Below are positions 35,483 through 44,521 of a stretch of DNA of 64,000 nt, piece by piece. The translations under genes and the position numbers were made by a program. Origin of the DNA: an uncultured Spirochaetota bacterium (GTDB taxonomy: Bacteria; Spirochaetota; Spirochaetia; JAFGXN01); assembly GCA_944390005.1 (NCBI GenBank), contig CALXOJ010000004.1, positions 1-64,000 of the forward strand. The letters are read 5' to 3'. Positions within the stretch are counted from its first letter, which is position 1. Every line of letters starts with the position of its first letter. The notes below the pieces were generated by a model that was given only the letters and a program-made list of their open reading frames with translations, searched no databases and had not been told where the DNA came from.

Positions 35483-37603
35483 ATGAAACAAATTCGCAAA
35501 GAGGTCAATAAAGATGCAGTCAGGAAAATGGCAAACCGATTTGGAATCGATTTGCTGACGGCTTCTATTTTGGAACGCCGCGGTCTGACATCGCCGGAGA
35601 ATTTAAAATTTATTTTTGAGTCACAGCTTCGTTTTTTGCACAATCCGTTTGATTTTGTGGAGATGGAAGACGCCGTCGATCGCATTCTTGCAGCAATTGA
35701 GGCGAAAGAAAAAATTATGGTTTACGGCGACCGCGATGTGGACGGAATCACGGCGACGGTGATTTTGGTCGAAACATTGCGTAAAATCGGAGCTGATGTC
35801 GTTTATGCCGTTCCGGAAGGAGATGAAGATTATAGTCTTCGGCGCAACGATATTGATCGCTGCGTTGAAGATGGAATTTCATTGATTGTTACCGTCGACT
35901 GCGGTATTTCTTGCGCCGCAGAAGCCGCTTATGCCGATTCAGTCGGAGTCGATCTGATTGTTACTGACCACCACAATCCGGGCGAGGATATTCCGTCTGC
36001 GGTGGCTGTCATCGATCCGAAATTGGGCGATTCCGGTTATCCTTACGAAAATATTGCCGGTTGCGTTGTCGCTTTAAAGCTGTCGTTTGCGCTGCTCTTC
36101 GGTCAAACTGCGTTTTATAATCGACCGATGATTTTGATGAATATCTTTAACGGCAACGACGGTTTTTTCTTTATCGAGACACTGGTACTTCAAAATTTGA
36201 CAGTTACGGATGAATTTTGCTTTTCAGTCCACCCTGATCTCGACAATTCAGATGTTTTTGAGAATTTAAGCGAAATTTGTTCTCGAGGAACTGTTTATTT
36301 TTACGATTCTTCTTATCAACTGCGCATTCTTAAAAGTGTTTTTCAAGATGAACTTCCGCTGAATGCAGTCGATCTTTTCGATGAGATCAATCAATTCGTT
36401 CCTGAAACATCGGGATTTTCCCTTTTTAAAATGAAAAATGAACCGTTTTTTACTAAGTATGAGGAAAATCCGCACAATCTGCGTGAAATTGATATTTTTC
36501 GGACTCTGTTTACGGCATATTTTTTTAAAAAATTCTCGACGCTTTTTTCTCAGTATTATCACTGTATGGATTTGGCGGCGTTGGGAACGATCGGCGATGT
36601 GATGCCTCTTCAAAATGAAAACCGTATCATCGTAAAGGTCGGGATCGATTTAATCAATCAAAAGAGGCGAAAGGCTATCCGAGAACTTTTGTTTCGTCAA
36701 AATTGTTTCCGAAACGTGACAGCAACAGATCTTGCGTTTAAAGTGACACCTCTTTTAAACGCAACGGGACGGATGGGCGTTCCCGATAAAGCGATCCGTT
36801 TTTTGCTTTCCGACGATATAAATGAGATTCAGTCTTTGGCAGGAGAAATCTTGGAAATCAACGAACGCAGAAAACAGATCGGAAATGAAGCGTGGCAGTT
36901 GATTTCACAAAAAGCAGATTTATCGTTTCAAAAAAACGCCGGAAAATTTGTTTTTGTCTACGATGCGCAGCTCAACCGCGGTTTAACCGGAATCCTGGCA
37001 ATGCGTTTGAGTCAAAAGTACGGTGTTCCGTCCATTGTCGCGGCTCCGGTCGATGGAGAGAAGATTGTTGGTTCGTTGAGATCTTCCGGAGGCATAAAAG
37101 CGCGCGCTTTTCTTGAGCAATTTTCCGATTTGTTCAACGACTTTGGCGGGCACAACGGAGCTGCCGGCTTTAATTTAAACAAGGAAAATGCGCCGGCATT
37201 CGGAAAGCGATTGACGGAAATCGTTCGCGAAAGTGAAATCCGCTCCGAAAGCGAAGAAATTGTGGTAGATGCGTTTCTACCGGCAGATCGAATGAATGCC
37301 GAAATTATGAAAATTATCGATTTTTTGGCGCCGTTTGGAGAAGGAATGAACGAACCGGTCTTTTCCTGTAAGGACGCTGTTATTGTTAAATGCGAAACCA
37401 TCGGAGCGGAACAACAGCATGTCAAACTGACGGTAAAAATCGGTGAATTTTTTTGGCCGGCGCTCTATTGGAATGCGGCCGATTTAATCAACGTCGATTT
37501 TTCGGAAGGAGACACGGTCGAAATGGTGTTTACGTTGAATAGAAATTTTTATAAAAACGATGTTGTCAATCAGATGATTATCAAAGACATCGTTCGAAGC
37601 TGA
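35483..37603 (+). CDS. recJ: Single-strand DNA exonuclease RecJ
   Basis: DHH-family 5'-3' exonuclease of 706 residues. It has the metal-binding motifs GDRDVDG at 82-88, TVDCG around 137-141 and DHH at 162-164, then ATGRMG and the DHHA1 RSSGGIKAR and FGGHNGAAGF regions. A stretch of about 150 residues (roughly 215-360, rich in Phe and charged residues) is inserted between VALKLSFAL and MDLAALGTIGDVMPL, where shorter RecJ proteins have a direct connection. The gene ends directly against the convergent lipoprotein gene. Confidence 0.93.
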   Translation: MKQIRKEVNKDAVRKMANRFGIDLLTASILERRGLTSPENLKFIFESQLRFLHNPFDFVEMEDAVDRILAAIEAKEKIMVYGDRDVDGITATVILVETLRKIGADVVYAVPEGDEDYSLRRNDIDRCVEDGISLIVTVDCGISCAAEAAYADSVGVDLIVTDHHNPGEDIPSAVAVIDPKLGDSGYPYENIAGCVVALKLSFALLFGQTAFYNRPMILMNIFNGNDGFFFIETLVLQNLTVTDEFCFSVHPDLDNSDVFENLSEICSRGTVYFYDSSYQLRILKSVFQDELPLNAVDLFDEINQFVPETSGFSLFKMKNEPFFTKYEENPHNLREIDIFRTLFTAYFFKKFSTLFSQYYHCMDLAALGTIGDVMPLQNENRIIVKVGIDLINQKRRKAIRELLFRQNCFRNVTATDLAFKVTPLLNATGRMGVPDKAIRFLLSDDINEIQSLAGEILEINERRKQIGNEAWQLISQKADLSFQKNAGKFVFVYDAQLNRGLTGILAMRLSQKYGVPSIVAAPVDGEKIVGSLRSSGGIKARAFLEQFSDLFNDFGGHNGAAGFNLNKENAPAFGKRLTEIVRESEIRSESEEIVVDAFLPADRMNAEIMKIIDFLAPFGEGMNEPVFSCKDAVIVKCETIGAEQQHVKLTVKIGEFFWPALYWNAADLINVDFSEGDTVEMVFTLNRNFYKNDVVNQMIIKDIVRS

Positions 37604-39145
37604 TTATTCTCTGAACCACACTTTATGGACATTTTCCCAAATACCGTTTCCGGCTGTAAACGCAAACAGCCGCCCTTCCGAAGTTCCCTTATCGGCACAG
37701 TAAAACCCAATGACCGAAGCGGTTTCCAAAATCAGTGTAGAAAGATTGGAAGCGCTGGTTGATTCGGCATCGTCGTAGTTGACGGTAATGAATTGCGGAA
37801 CCACATTTGCCGGCGCTGCTTCCAAATAGCCGTCATTTGTTCCGATGACCAGTTTATTGATTAACGTTTCTTTTCCGTCGATCGTGTAATTTGCATAATA
37901 CTCGCTTATGGCATAAACAATTAAATCGTCACTATCCTGTCCTTCGATCAGACATTCACTCCAATTCCAATCAAACGTCAAAGAGGAGCTCCCGGAACCG
38001 ATGGATTGAGAGACGGTTTTTGTATAGCGGAACAGCCGATTGATTTTATCGTATTCGTGATTTGTAAAAGTCACCGATAGGAAAACGGTATCGTCCTGAT
38101 TGATTCGGTAGCGGTTGCCTTCGTAAGAAAAGAATTTTTGATCTTCTGTCAGGTAAGGAGACGGTGAAGCGCAGTAAACGGCGGTAATGGTTTCAATGCG
38201 GGAATTCAAATAATAACCGCTGTTTCCGATATCTGTTGAAACGTAAATGTCAACCGTTTCGGCGCTGTTGCCGTTAATGGCATATAAGTTTTTCCCTGTC
38301 GCAAACCAAATTTCGGTATTATTGTTTCGTTTAAATGCAAACAGATCCAAAATCATCGAAACACGGTCTTTTTCCGAAGGCATGGAAATTTCCGTAAAAG
38401 TCGGTGAGCCGGAAAAAAGTCCGTCAACGCGGCAAAGAGTAAAATACGGTGATTTTACTGCTTGTTCCGTGTTGGCGACTTCGTTTCCGTTTTCATCGGT
38501 GATGTAATATTTTTTTCGAATGAATTTTTCGTTAAAAAGGAAATAGATCTCTCCGTCTACATTGAAAATTCGCTCAACTTCCATTTGACGAAATGCGTCG
38601 GTATAGGTATGTTTCATAGCCGGATATTCGATCGGAATTTCTTTCCAACTCCATTTTCCGGGATCGGAAGCGTCTGACTGAACCAGCTGAAAAATTCGGT
38701 TGACACGGAAATTTTGATTGTATTCCGGATTGTTCGGACTTTGATAAGCGTTGTAGTCGTCGTCGATGCTTAGAGAGGCAATGACCGTTTCATTCCCGCC
38801 GTTTTCAACGACAATCGCGTCTTTGCAGTTGGCGGAGGAGCTTTCCGTTTGCAGAAAAGGCTGAGATTCTCCGTTGACAGAGACGTTTTCAAATGTGTTC
38901 AGCGGAATCCAGACCAAATCATTGACGACCCGCCCGTCTTTAAATGAAGCATGCAGTCCGTTTGCGACAAGAAAGAGAAAATCCTCGGTTTCAATCATGT
39001 CTTTCGGAGTCAATCTGATGTCAAGATTGGATTTTTCGGCCTCGACCTCTTGCGTGATGGCGTAGAAAATTCCGTTCGTCCCATCAACATTGCAGGCAAA
39101 AAGAGAGAAAATCACAAAAAGAACCAACGTCCGTCTTTTTTTCAA
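37604..39145 (-). CDS. Putative lipoprotein of unknown function
   Basis: The 513-residue protein has a lipoprotein signal peptide (MKKRRTLVLFVIFSLFACN) with Cys18 as the likely lipidated residue in a loose spirochaete-type lipobox. The body is rich in Asn, Tyr, Thr and beta-strand patterns and may be a beta-propeller; no motif is recognised. The start is TTG at 39145 with AGGAG at nine bases, and that site overlaps the stop of the beta-barrel gene upstream, so the two are probably co-expressed. It ends exactly where the convergent recJ ends. Confidence 0.72.
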   Translation of the reverse strand: MKKRRTLVLFVIFSLFACNVDGTNGIFYAITQEVEAEKSNLDIRLTPKDMIETEDFLFLVANGLHASFKDGRVVNDLVWIPLNTFENVSVNGESQPFLQTESSSANCKDAIVVENGGNETVIASLSIDDDYNAYQSPNNPEYNQNFRVNRIFQLVQSDASDPGKWSWKEIPIEYPAMKHTYTDAFRQMEVERIFNVDGEIYFLFNEKFIRKKYYITDENGNEVANTEQAVKSPYFTLCRVDGLFSGSPTFTEISMPSEKDRVSMILDLFAFKRNNNTEIWFATGKNLYAINGNSAETVDIYVSTDIGNSGYYLNSRIETITAVYCASPSPYLTEDQKFFSYEGNRYRINQDDTVFLSVTFTNHEYDKINRLFRYTKTVSQSIGSGSSSLTFDWNWSECLIEGQDSDDLIVYAISEYYANYTIDGKETLINKLVIGTNDGYLEAAPANVVPQFITVNYDDAESTSASNLSTLILETASVIGFYCADKGTSEGRLFAFTAGNGIWENVHKVWFRE

Positions 39146-39157
39146 GCTTATTTTCTC

Positions 39158-39979
39158 CTAAAAACGGTATCGGGCAGAGAGGGTAATATCCCAAAATGCC
39201 GAAAAATTACTTTGATTTTTTTTATCTTCTGAAAAATAAAACTCTGAGACAACCCAAAACGTTGTGTTGAATCCGACCGACCACTTTTCATTTATATTAT
39301 AAAAGAAACCGAAATCGGGTTTAATATAAGGTCCTGCATAAAGACGATTTTCGGTGTCTTCAATGTAGAGTGAATTAAATGCAACGCCCAATCCGACAGA
39401 AATCGGAATATCGAACGGCCAGCGGCGAATCATGTATTGTCCGCGTGCACCGACTGCCACCAAAGACTGGTAGTTGGCTTGTGTCTGCAAAATTTGAAGG
39501 GCCAGTTCAATTCCGACGCCCCAATTTCCTTCCAGATAATACATAAAATCAATTGCAGCCGAACCGCCAATCGGTAAGCCGTACAGTTTGGCATTGTTGG
39601 TATATCCGTTGTTGCCAAGGTCGGGATTGTTGAAAAAATGAGAAAACAGAGGAACTGACATTCCGAGCGCAAAACGGATGAACATTTCTCCTTGGTAAAT
39701 GATGTTGTCCGATGGTTTGACGATCGATTGGAGTTCGCGCTGCCGCTCCGCCGATAAATTTCCTCTGTCTGAAGTTGAGGGTGACTCGGAAGCGGGGAGC
39801 GAATCCGGTTGAAGGTCTTCACCTTCGGATTCCGCTGCGGTTGTTTCATTACCGTTTTGAGTCTCTTCGGCAGCTTCGGCAGAACCCGTTGTTTCGGTCG
39901 GCTGACCGTTGGTTTCTGTTTGAGCAAAAGAGAGCATCGGCAGACAAAACAGGATGATGTAGAAAAATATTTTTTTCAA
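39158..39979 (-). CDS. Outer-membrane beta-barrel protein
   Basis: The protein has a signal peptide (MKKIFFYIILFCLPMLSFAQ) and a 60-residue Thr/Glu/Ser-rich linker. A barrel of amphipathic strands follows (FIRFALGMSVPLF, WGVGIELALQIL, PISVGLGVAFNSLY), ending in ARYRF with a C-terminal Phe, the usual outer-membrane insertion signal. The reading frame begins at TTG 40045, but TTG 39979 has AGAGGAAAGGG upstream and starts the signal peptide, so 273 residues is preferred. Its role (porin, adhesin or structural) cannot be told. Confidence 0.8.
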   Translation of the reverse strand: MKKIFFYIILFCLPMLSFAQTETNGQPTETTGSAEAAEETQNGNETTAAESEGEDLQPDSLPASESPSTSDRGNLSAERQRELQSIVKPSDNIIYQGEMFIRFALGMSVPLFSHFFNNPDLGNNGYTNNAKLYGLPIGGSAAIDFMYYLEGNWGVGIELALQILQTQANYQSLVAVGARGQYMIRRWPFDIPISVGLGVAFNSLYIEDTENRLYAGPYIKPDFGFFYNINEKWSVGFNTTFWVVSEFYFSEDKKNQSNFSAFWDITLSARYRF

Positions 39980-40016
39980 ACCCTTTCCTCTGAATCGACT
40001 CTGTCGATTTCGGTAA

Positions 40017-40045
40017 ATAATATCACGGAACAGTTGTTTTTTCAA
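40017..40045 (-). promoter_or_regulatory. Promoter of the beta-barrel/lipoprotein pair
   Basis: On the minus strand TTGAAA (40045-40040), 17-bp spacer, TATTAT (40022-40017). Expected start near 40010. This also supports the internal TTG 39979 start, since the longer frame begins inside the -35 box. Confidence 0.6.
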
Positions 40046-40081
40046 CCGTATTGTGGTAAAAACGTATATATCGGAGTTTTT

Positions 40082-40984
40082 ATGTCTGCTGTTTTAATTG
40101 ACGGGAAAGAGACGGCGCGTATTATTCGCGCCGAATTAAAGGAAAAAGCGGCTGCTTTAACGGCTGCCGGTATGCGCCCCGGTTTGACGGTCATTCTTGT
40201 CGGAGATGATCCGGCAAGCTGTTCCTATGTAACAGGGAAAAAAGCGGCGTGCGAAGAGTTGGGAATTTTTTCCGACTCACTGCATTTACCGGCGGATTTT
40301 CCCGAAGCGGAACTGTTAAAAATCATTGACGAAAAAAACCGCGACAGCCGTATTCACGGTATTCTGGTTCAATTGCCGCTGCCTCCGCACATTGACGAAA
40401 ACAAAATCATCGGAGCGATTTCTCCGGAGAAGGATGTCGACGGTTTTCATCCCGTTAATGTCGGCCGTATGGTTTTGGAACAGGAGTGTTTTCTGCCGTG
40501 CACGCCGCACGGAATTCTTCAACTGCTGATGAGAAGCAATATTGATACAAAAGGAAAAAAAGCCGTTGTTCTCGGCCGCAGCAATATCGTCGGCAAGCCG
40601 ATTGCCAATTTGCTTTTTCAAAAGCAGGCTTACGGAAACGCAACCGTCACCGTTTGCCACACCGCTACGCCCGATTTGGCAGCCGAGATCAAAGAAGCGG
40701 ATATTCTGATTGCCGCTGTCGGACGACCCGCAACCGTTACCTCCGATATGATCAAGCCGGGAGCTGTTGTCATCGATGTCGGAGTCAACCGCATTCCGGA
40801 CGCCTCCAAAAAGAGCGGTTTTCGACTGGTCGGCGATGTCGATTTTGAAACAGTAAAAGAGAAAGCGTCTTACATTACGCCTGTTCCGGGCGGCGTCGGT
40901 CCGATGACGATTACCATGCTGATGGCAAACACGATTACCGCCGCTGAACGCGCACTGAAAAAAAGAGGAGAGAAAACATGTTGA
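40082..40984 (+). CDS. folD: Bifunctional methylenetetrahydrofolate dehydrogenase/cyclohydrolase
   Basis: Interconverts methylene-, methenyl- and formyl-tetrahydrofolate; formyl-THF feeds the purH reaction encoded next door. The 300-residue protein has VGDDPASCSYVTGKKAACEELGI (with the catalytic-type Tyr and Lys), HGILVQLPLPPHID, and PCTPHG. The NADP loop GRSNIVGKP and the closing PVPGGVGPMTITML are also present. CGGAG precedes ATG 40082. The frame runs far upstream, but the family start is here. It overlaps the next gene by seven bases. Confidence 0.97.
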   Translation: MSAVLIDGKETARIIRAELKEKAAALTAAGMRPGLTVILVGDDPASCSYVTGKKAACEELGIFSDSLHLPADFPEAELLKIIDEKNRDSRIHGILVQLPLPPHIDENKIIGAISPEKDVDGFHPVNVGRMVLEQECFLPCTPHGILQLLMRSNIDTKGKKAVVLGRSNIVGKPIANLLFQKQAYGNATVTVCHTATPDLAAEIKEADILIAAVGRPATVTSDMIKPGAVVIDVGVNRIPDASKKSGFRLVGDVDFETVKEKASYITPVPGGVGPMTITMLMANTITAAERALKKRGEKTC

Positions 40985-41658
40985 ACATTGTGGAAAAAGT
41001 CGACGACGCGGTTTCGATTCGAAACGTTCTGATTAGCGTTTCCGATAAAAGCGGCTTGGAAGATTTTGTTCGCGGTCTCTGCGATGCCTGCCCTGGAGTG
41101 ACTTTTTATTCGACGGGAGGAACCTTTGCCGCAATCGAAAAAATTCTGGGGAAAGGTTCGCCGAAACTCAAATCGGTTTCCGACTACACGGGACAGCCGG
41201 AGATGCAAGGCGGATTGGTTAAAACCCTTGATTTCAAAATTTACACCGGGCTTTTAAGCGAAACATACAATGAAGCTCACCTTTCCGATTTAAAACGGAT
41301 CGGTGCGGTTGAATTCGACATGACGGTCGTCAATCTTTATCCGTTCCGCGAAACGGTTTCCCGCTCAGACGTTACGGTTGAGGAAGCCCGAACCAATATC
41401 GATATCGGCGGTCCGTGTATGCTGCGTGCTTCGTCGAAAAACTTTTTACGGGTAGCTGTTCTCTGCGATCCGGCGGATTACAGAGAAGTTTTGGATGAAT
41501 TGAAACGGAACAACGGCGCACTGTCGCTTGCTACTCGTTTTCGTTTAGGTCAAAAAGGCTTTCGGCACACAGCCGACTACGACCGTGCGATTGCCGATTT
41601 TCTGGAAAGCAGAGACGAATCAGCGCTGAGCGTTTATCAAATTCAAAATCGGGGGTGA
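40978..41658 (+). CDS. purH: IMP cyclohydrolase half of PurH (MGS-like domain)
   Basis: The 226-residue protein corresponds to the N-terminal domain of PurH, which closes FAICAR to IMP. The MGS fold is seen in ISVSDKSGLEDFVRGL, FYSTGGTFAAIEK and SDYTGQPEMQGGLVKTL. NLYPFRETVSR and NIDIGGPCMLRASSKNF complete it. In most bacteria this is fused to the transformylase. Here it ends with TGA at 41656-41658 and the next gene continues in the same frame from the very next codon. It is translated from ATG 40978 within folD. Confidence 0.88.
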   Translation: MLNIVEKVDDAVSIRNVLISVSDKSGLEDFVRGLCDACPGVTFYSTGGTFAAIEKILGKGSPKLKSVSDYTGQPEMQGGLVKTLDFKIYTGLLSETYNEAHLSDLKRIGAVEFDMTVVNLYPFRETVSRSDVTVEEARTNIDIGGPCMLRASSKNFLRVAVLCDPADYREVLDELKRNNGALSLATRFRLGQKGFRHTADYDRAIADFLESRDESALSVYQIQNRG

Positions 41659-41661
41659 ATG

Positions 41662-42912
41662 ATGGGCGAATTGCAGAAAATGTATAAAACTGTGCAGGAT
41701 GACCACTTTCCCCAACATATGGAAATTTCATTCTTTGACGATCCGGCGCAACGGCAATCTCTGCTGTACGAACGGGTTGTATGGGATATCAACGGTGAAA
41801 AAAAAGGGCTGCGCTACGGTGAAAATCCCGGGCAGGAGGCGGCGCTTTACCGCTTGATTAATGGAAATTTAACACTCGGCAACGTTACCTGTATCCAGCC
41901 CGGGCGTTGGCTGGCTTCCGATGCCGAACTTCTGCAATCCGGAAAGCATCCGGGGAAAACCAATATCACCGATGTCGACAATGCTCTTAATATTCTGCGC
42001 TACTTTCAGGAAACGCCGATGGCTGTCATTGTCAAACACAACAATCCGTGCGGAGCTGCCAAAGGCGCTTCGTTGGCAGAAGCGTACCGTAAAGCGTATT
42101 TTGCCGACCGAATTGCTGCTTTCGGCGGTGCGGTGACCGTGAACCGCCCCGTCGACAAGGAGACGGCCGAAGCGATTGCGGCTTCTTATACCGAAGTGGT
42201 GGCGGCGCCGGAATTTGAGGAGGGAGTTCTCAGTATTTTTGCAAAACATAAAAATCTGAGAGTCATGCGCATCAACGCCATTGAAAATCTTTCCCGTTAT
42301 GTTGCCGTTCCCGTTTTGGATTACAAAGCGTTGGTTGACGGCGGAATTATCGCTCAAACCTCTTATATTCCGAAGGTCAGAAGCGGAAAAGATCTTTTAA
42401 AAGCCGAAACCGAGTATAAAGGACAACATTATGAAGTCAAACGTCAGCCGACGGAGAAAGAAATCGATGATATGATTTTCGGTTGGCTGGTAGAGAGCGG
42501 AATCACATCCAATTCAGTAATTTTCGTTAAAGACGGAGCAACCGTTGCTATCGGAACGGGAGAACAGGATCGAGTCGGCGTTGCTGAAATTGCTGTCGAT
42601 AAGGCGTATCGAAAACGGCAGGATTGTCTGGCTTTCGAAAAATACGCAACTCCGTGGGCTCTTCTGGAAGACGAAGTCAAACGCGATGAAATCATTGAAA
42701 CGGTGAAAGCCGAAAACGCTGGTTTGAAAAATTCCGTCATGGTTTCCGACGCTTTTTTTCCGTTCCGAGACGGAATCGACGTCGGACTGAAACAAGGTGT
42801 TTCGGCCGTCGTACAGCCGGGCGGTTCCATTCGCGACTTCGAGGTCATCGAAGCGTGCAACGAATACGGTGCGGCAATGATGTTCACCGGCGAACGCAGC
42901 TTTAAGCATTAA
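41662..42912 (+). CDS. purH: AICAR transformylase half of PurH
   Basis: Formylates AICAR using 10-formyl-THF. The 416-residue protein has GLRYGENPGQEAALY, IVKHNNPCGAAKG with the catalytic KHNNPCG motif, and AFGGAVTVNRPVD. DAFFPFRDGIDVGL and AVVQPGGSIRDFEV also match PurH. It lies in the same frame as the preceding cyclohydrolase, separated by a TGA. ATG 41659 and ATG 41662 both follow; GGGGG at 41651-41655 is best spaced for 41662. About 50 residues precede the LRYGENP region, slightly more than the linker in fused PurH. Confidence 0.9.
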   Translation: MGELQKMYKTVQDDHFPQHMEISFFDDPAQRQSLLYERVVWDINGEKKGLRYGENPGQEAALYRLINGNLTLGNVTCIQPGRWLASDAELLQSGKHPGKTNITDVDNALNILRYFQETPMAVIVKHNNPCGAAKGASLAEAYRKAYFADRIAAFGGAVTVNRPVDKETAEAIAASYTEVVAAPEFEEGVLSIFAKHKNLRVMRINAIENLSRYVAVPVLDYKALVDGGIIAQTSYIPKVRSGKDLLKAETEYKGQHYEVKRQPTEKEIDDMIFGWLVESGITSNSVIFVKDGATVAIGTGEQDRVGVAEIAVDKAYRKRQDCLAFEKYATPWALLEDEVKRDEIIETVKAENAGLKNSVMVSDAFFPFRDGIDVGLKQGVSAVVQPGGSIRDFEVIEACNEYGAAMMFTGERSFKH

Positions 42913-42915
42913 CGC

Positions 42916-44217
42916 ATGAAAAAATACTACCTCGAAACTTACGGCTGTCAAATGAATTTTGCCGAAAGTGCCGCCTTGGAAAATGCTTTAAAGGAAAGAG
43001 GATGGCAGCCGTCGGAGAATCCAGAAGAGGCGCACGCTATCGTTTTGAATACGTGTTCGGTACGAAAAAGCGCTGAAGAGAGGGTTTGGGGGCGTCTTGG
43101 ATTTTTTAAATCGACACTTCGTGGAAAATCGGTTTCGCTGGTTCTCAGCGGATGTCTGGCCGATCATTACGGAGAGGAGATTCGCCGCCGTTTCCCGTTT
43201 GTCGACTGCGTTGCCGGCAACGCAGAAAAAAGCCGCCTTCCGGAAATTCTCGATCAATTGACAGAGAATCGAGGGGAGATCGATTTGGAGCGCTCTTCCG
43301 TCTTTGCGTTCGGAGGAAATCACTTGATTCCCGGCAGTTTTAAGGCGTTTGTGCCGATTATGCACGGATGCAATAATTTCTGCACTTACTGTATTGTTCC
43401 TTATGTACGCGGCCGCGAAATTTCTAGAAATCCGGAAGAAATCATCAATGAAATTAACGAATTAACAGAAAAAGGAGTGATGGAGATCACTTTATTGGGG
43501 CAAAATGTCAATTCATACACATCGAACAAACGTTCGTTCGCTTGGCTTTTAAAGGAAATTTGCTCCTTTTCTTCGGTTAAATGGCTCCGTTTCGTCAGTT
43601 CGCACCCGAAAGACCTCTCGGATGAAATTATCGATACAATGGCAGAGTTTCCGCAAATTTGCAAATCACTTCATTTGCCTGTTCAGCATGGAGCGAACAA
43701 CATTCTTTCTGCGATGAATCGCTGTTATACCAAGGAGTATTATTTGAGCTTGGTTTCCCGCATACGCAGACAGATGCCGGAAATTGCTTTGAGTACCGAT
43801 TTGCTGGTCGGTTTTCCGGGAGAGACAGAAGCGGACCTGGAGGAGACTTTGCAGTTAATTCGCGAAGTCGGATTCGAGGACGCTTTCACATATTTTTTCA
43901 ATCCGCGGACGGGAACAAAGGCTGCCGAAATGAAAGGGCAGCTTTCCGAAGAGGTGAAGAAAGAGCGTTTGGGGCGAGTGATTGAACTGCAGCGGCAGAT
44001 TTCCGTCTGGGAAAAAACCAAGCGTTTGGGGCAAACCGTGACGGTTTTGGCGGAAGAGGTCTCAAAAAAGAACGGATTCGAAATATTGGGACGCACGGAA
44101 CAAAACAGTATGGTTGTTTTTCCGGGAAAAAGCGGTATAATAGGATCATTCGTTCGCGTCAAATTGCTTTCGCTTTCCGGAACGACATACAGGGGGCAAA
44201 TCGATGACACTGTTTAA
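42916..44217 (+). CDS. miaB: tRNA-2-methylthio-N6-dimethylallyladenosine synthase
   Basis: Radical-SAM methylthiotransferase that modifies A37 of tRNAs. The 433-residue protein has auxiliary-cluster cysteines C11, C47 and C80, the radical-SAM motif C152-x3-C156-x2-C159, the TDLLVGFPGETEAD region, and a C-terminal TRAM domain. The order and spacing match MiaB better than RimO or MtaB, though the gene family is close. It starts three bases after the purH stop, without a clear ribosome-binding site. Confidence 0.92.
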   Translation: MKKYYLETYGCQMNFAESAALENALKERGWQPSENPEEAHAIVLNTCSVRKSAEERVWGRLGFFKSTLRGKSVSLVLSGCLADHYGEEIRRRFPFVDCVAGNAEKSRLPEILDQLTENRGEIDLERSSVFAFGGNHLIPGSFKAFVPIMHGCNNFCTYCIVPYVRGREISRNPEEIINEINELTEKGVMEITLLGQNVNSYTSNKRSFAWLLKEICSFSSVKWLRFVSSHPKDLSDEIIDTMAEFPQICKSLHLPVQHGANNILSAMNRCYTKEYYLSLVSRIRRQMPEIALSTDLLVGFPGETEADLEETLQLIREVGFEDAFTYFFNPRTGTKAAEMKGQLSEEVKKERLGRVIELQRQISVWEKTKRLGQTVTVLAEEVSKKNGFEILGRTEQNSMVVFPGKSGIIGSFVRVKLLSLSGTTYRGQIDDTV

Positions 44218-44521
44218 AACGGTTTTTTCGGTGTTTTTCTTTCTTTTCGTCATCATTTTGGCAGCATTTTTCGTCGGATTCAACCTCGATTTCAGAGCGC
44301 CGGTTTCCCTTGTGTTTAAATCTTACGAATCGGTTCCGGTTTTGCTGACAGTGGCTGTCTCTTTTATTGCCGGATTTTTACTCGCAACTTTTATTTTTTT
44401 AACGGGAATGACTGGGCGTTTTTTTAAAGAACGAAAAAAACGAAAAGAAGAGAAAATTCGTCTGAAAACCGCTCTTCCCGAAAAGAAAAAACTCTCCGGA
44501 CTGCCGCATTATGACGAATAA
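44204..44521 (+). CDS. LapA/DUF1049-like small membrane protein
   Basis: A 105-residue protein with two transmembrane helices, near residues 5-25 and 47-68, and a basic cytoplasmic tail (RFFKERKKRKEEKIR). This resembles the LapA/DUF1049 family, which in enterobacteria helps lipopolysaccharide assembly; spirochaetes often lack classical LPS, so the role is open. It overlaps miaB by 14 bp and the next gene by 11 bp. Confidence 0.7.
   Translation: MTLFKTVFSVFFFLFVIILAAFFVGFNLDFRAPVSLVFKSYESVPVLLTVAVSFIAGFLLATFIFLTGMTGRFFKERKKRKEEKIRLKTALPEKKKLSGLPHYDE

Noticed and set aside
41656..41658. TGA recoding (selenocysteine or reassigned codon) inside purH
   Set aside because: Other genes here end normally with TGA, a ribosome-binding site and ATG codons follow at once, and no SECIS-like hairpin was seen after it.
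41869..42357. Minus-strand 162-codon frame within the purH transformylase gene
   Set aside because: Shadow of the coding strand; no ribosome-binding site or recognisable domain.
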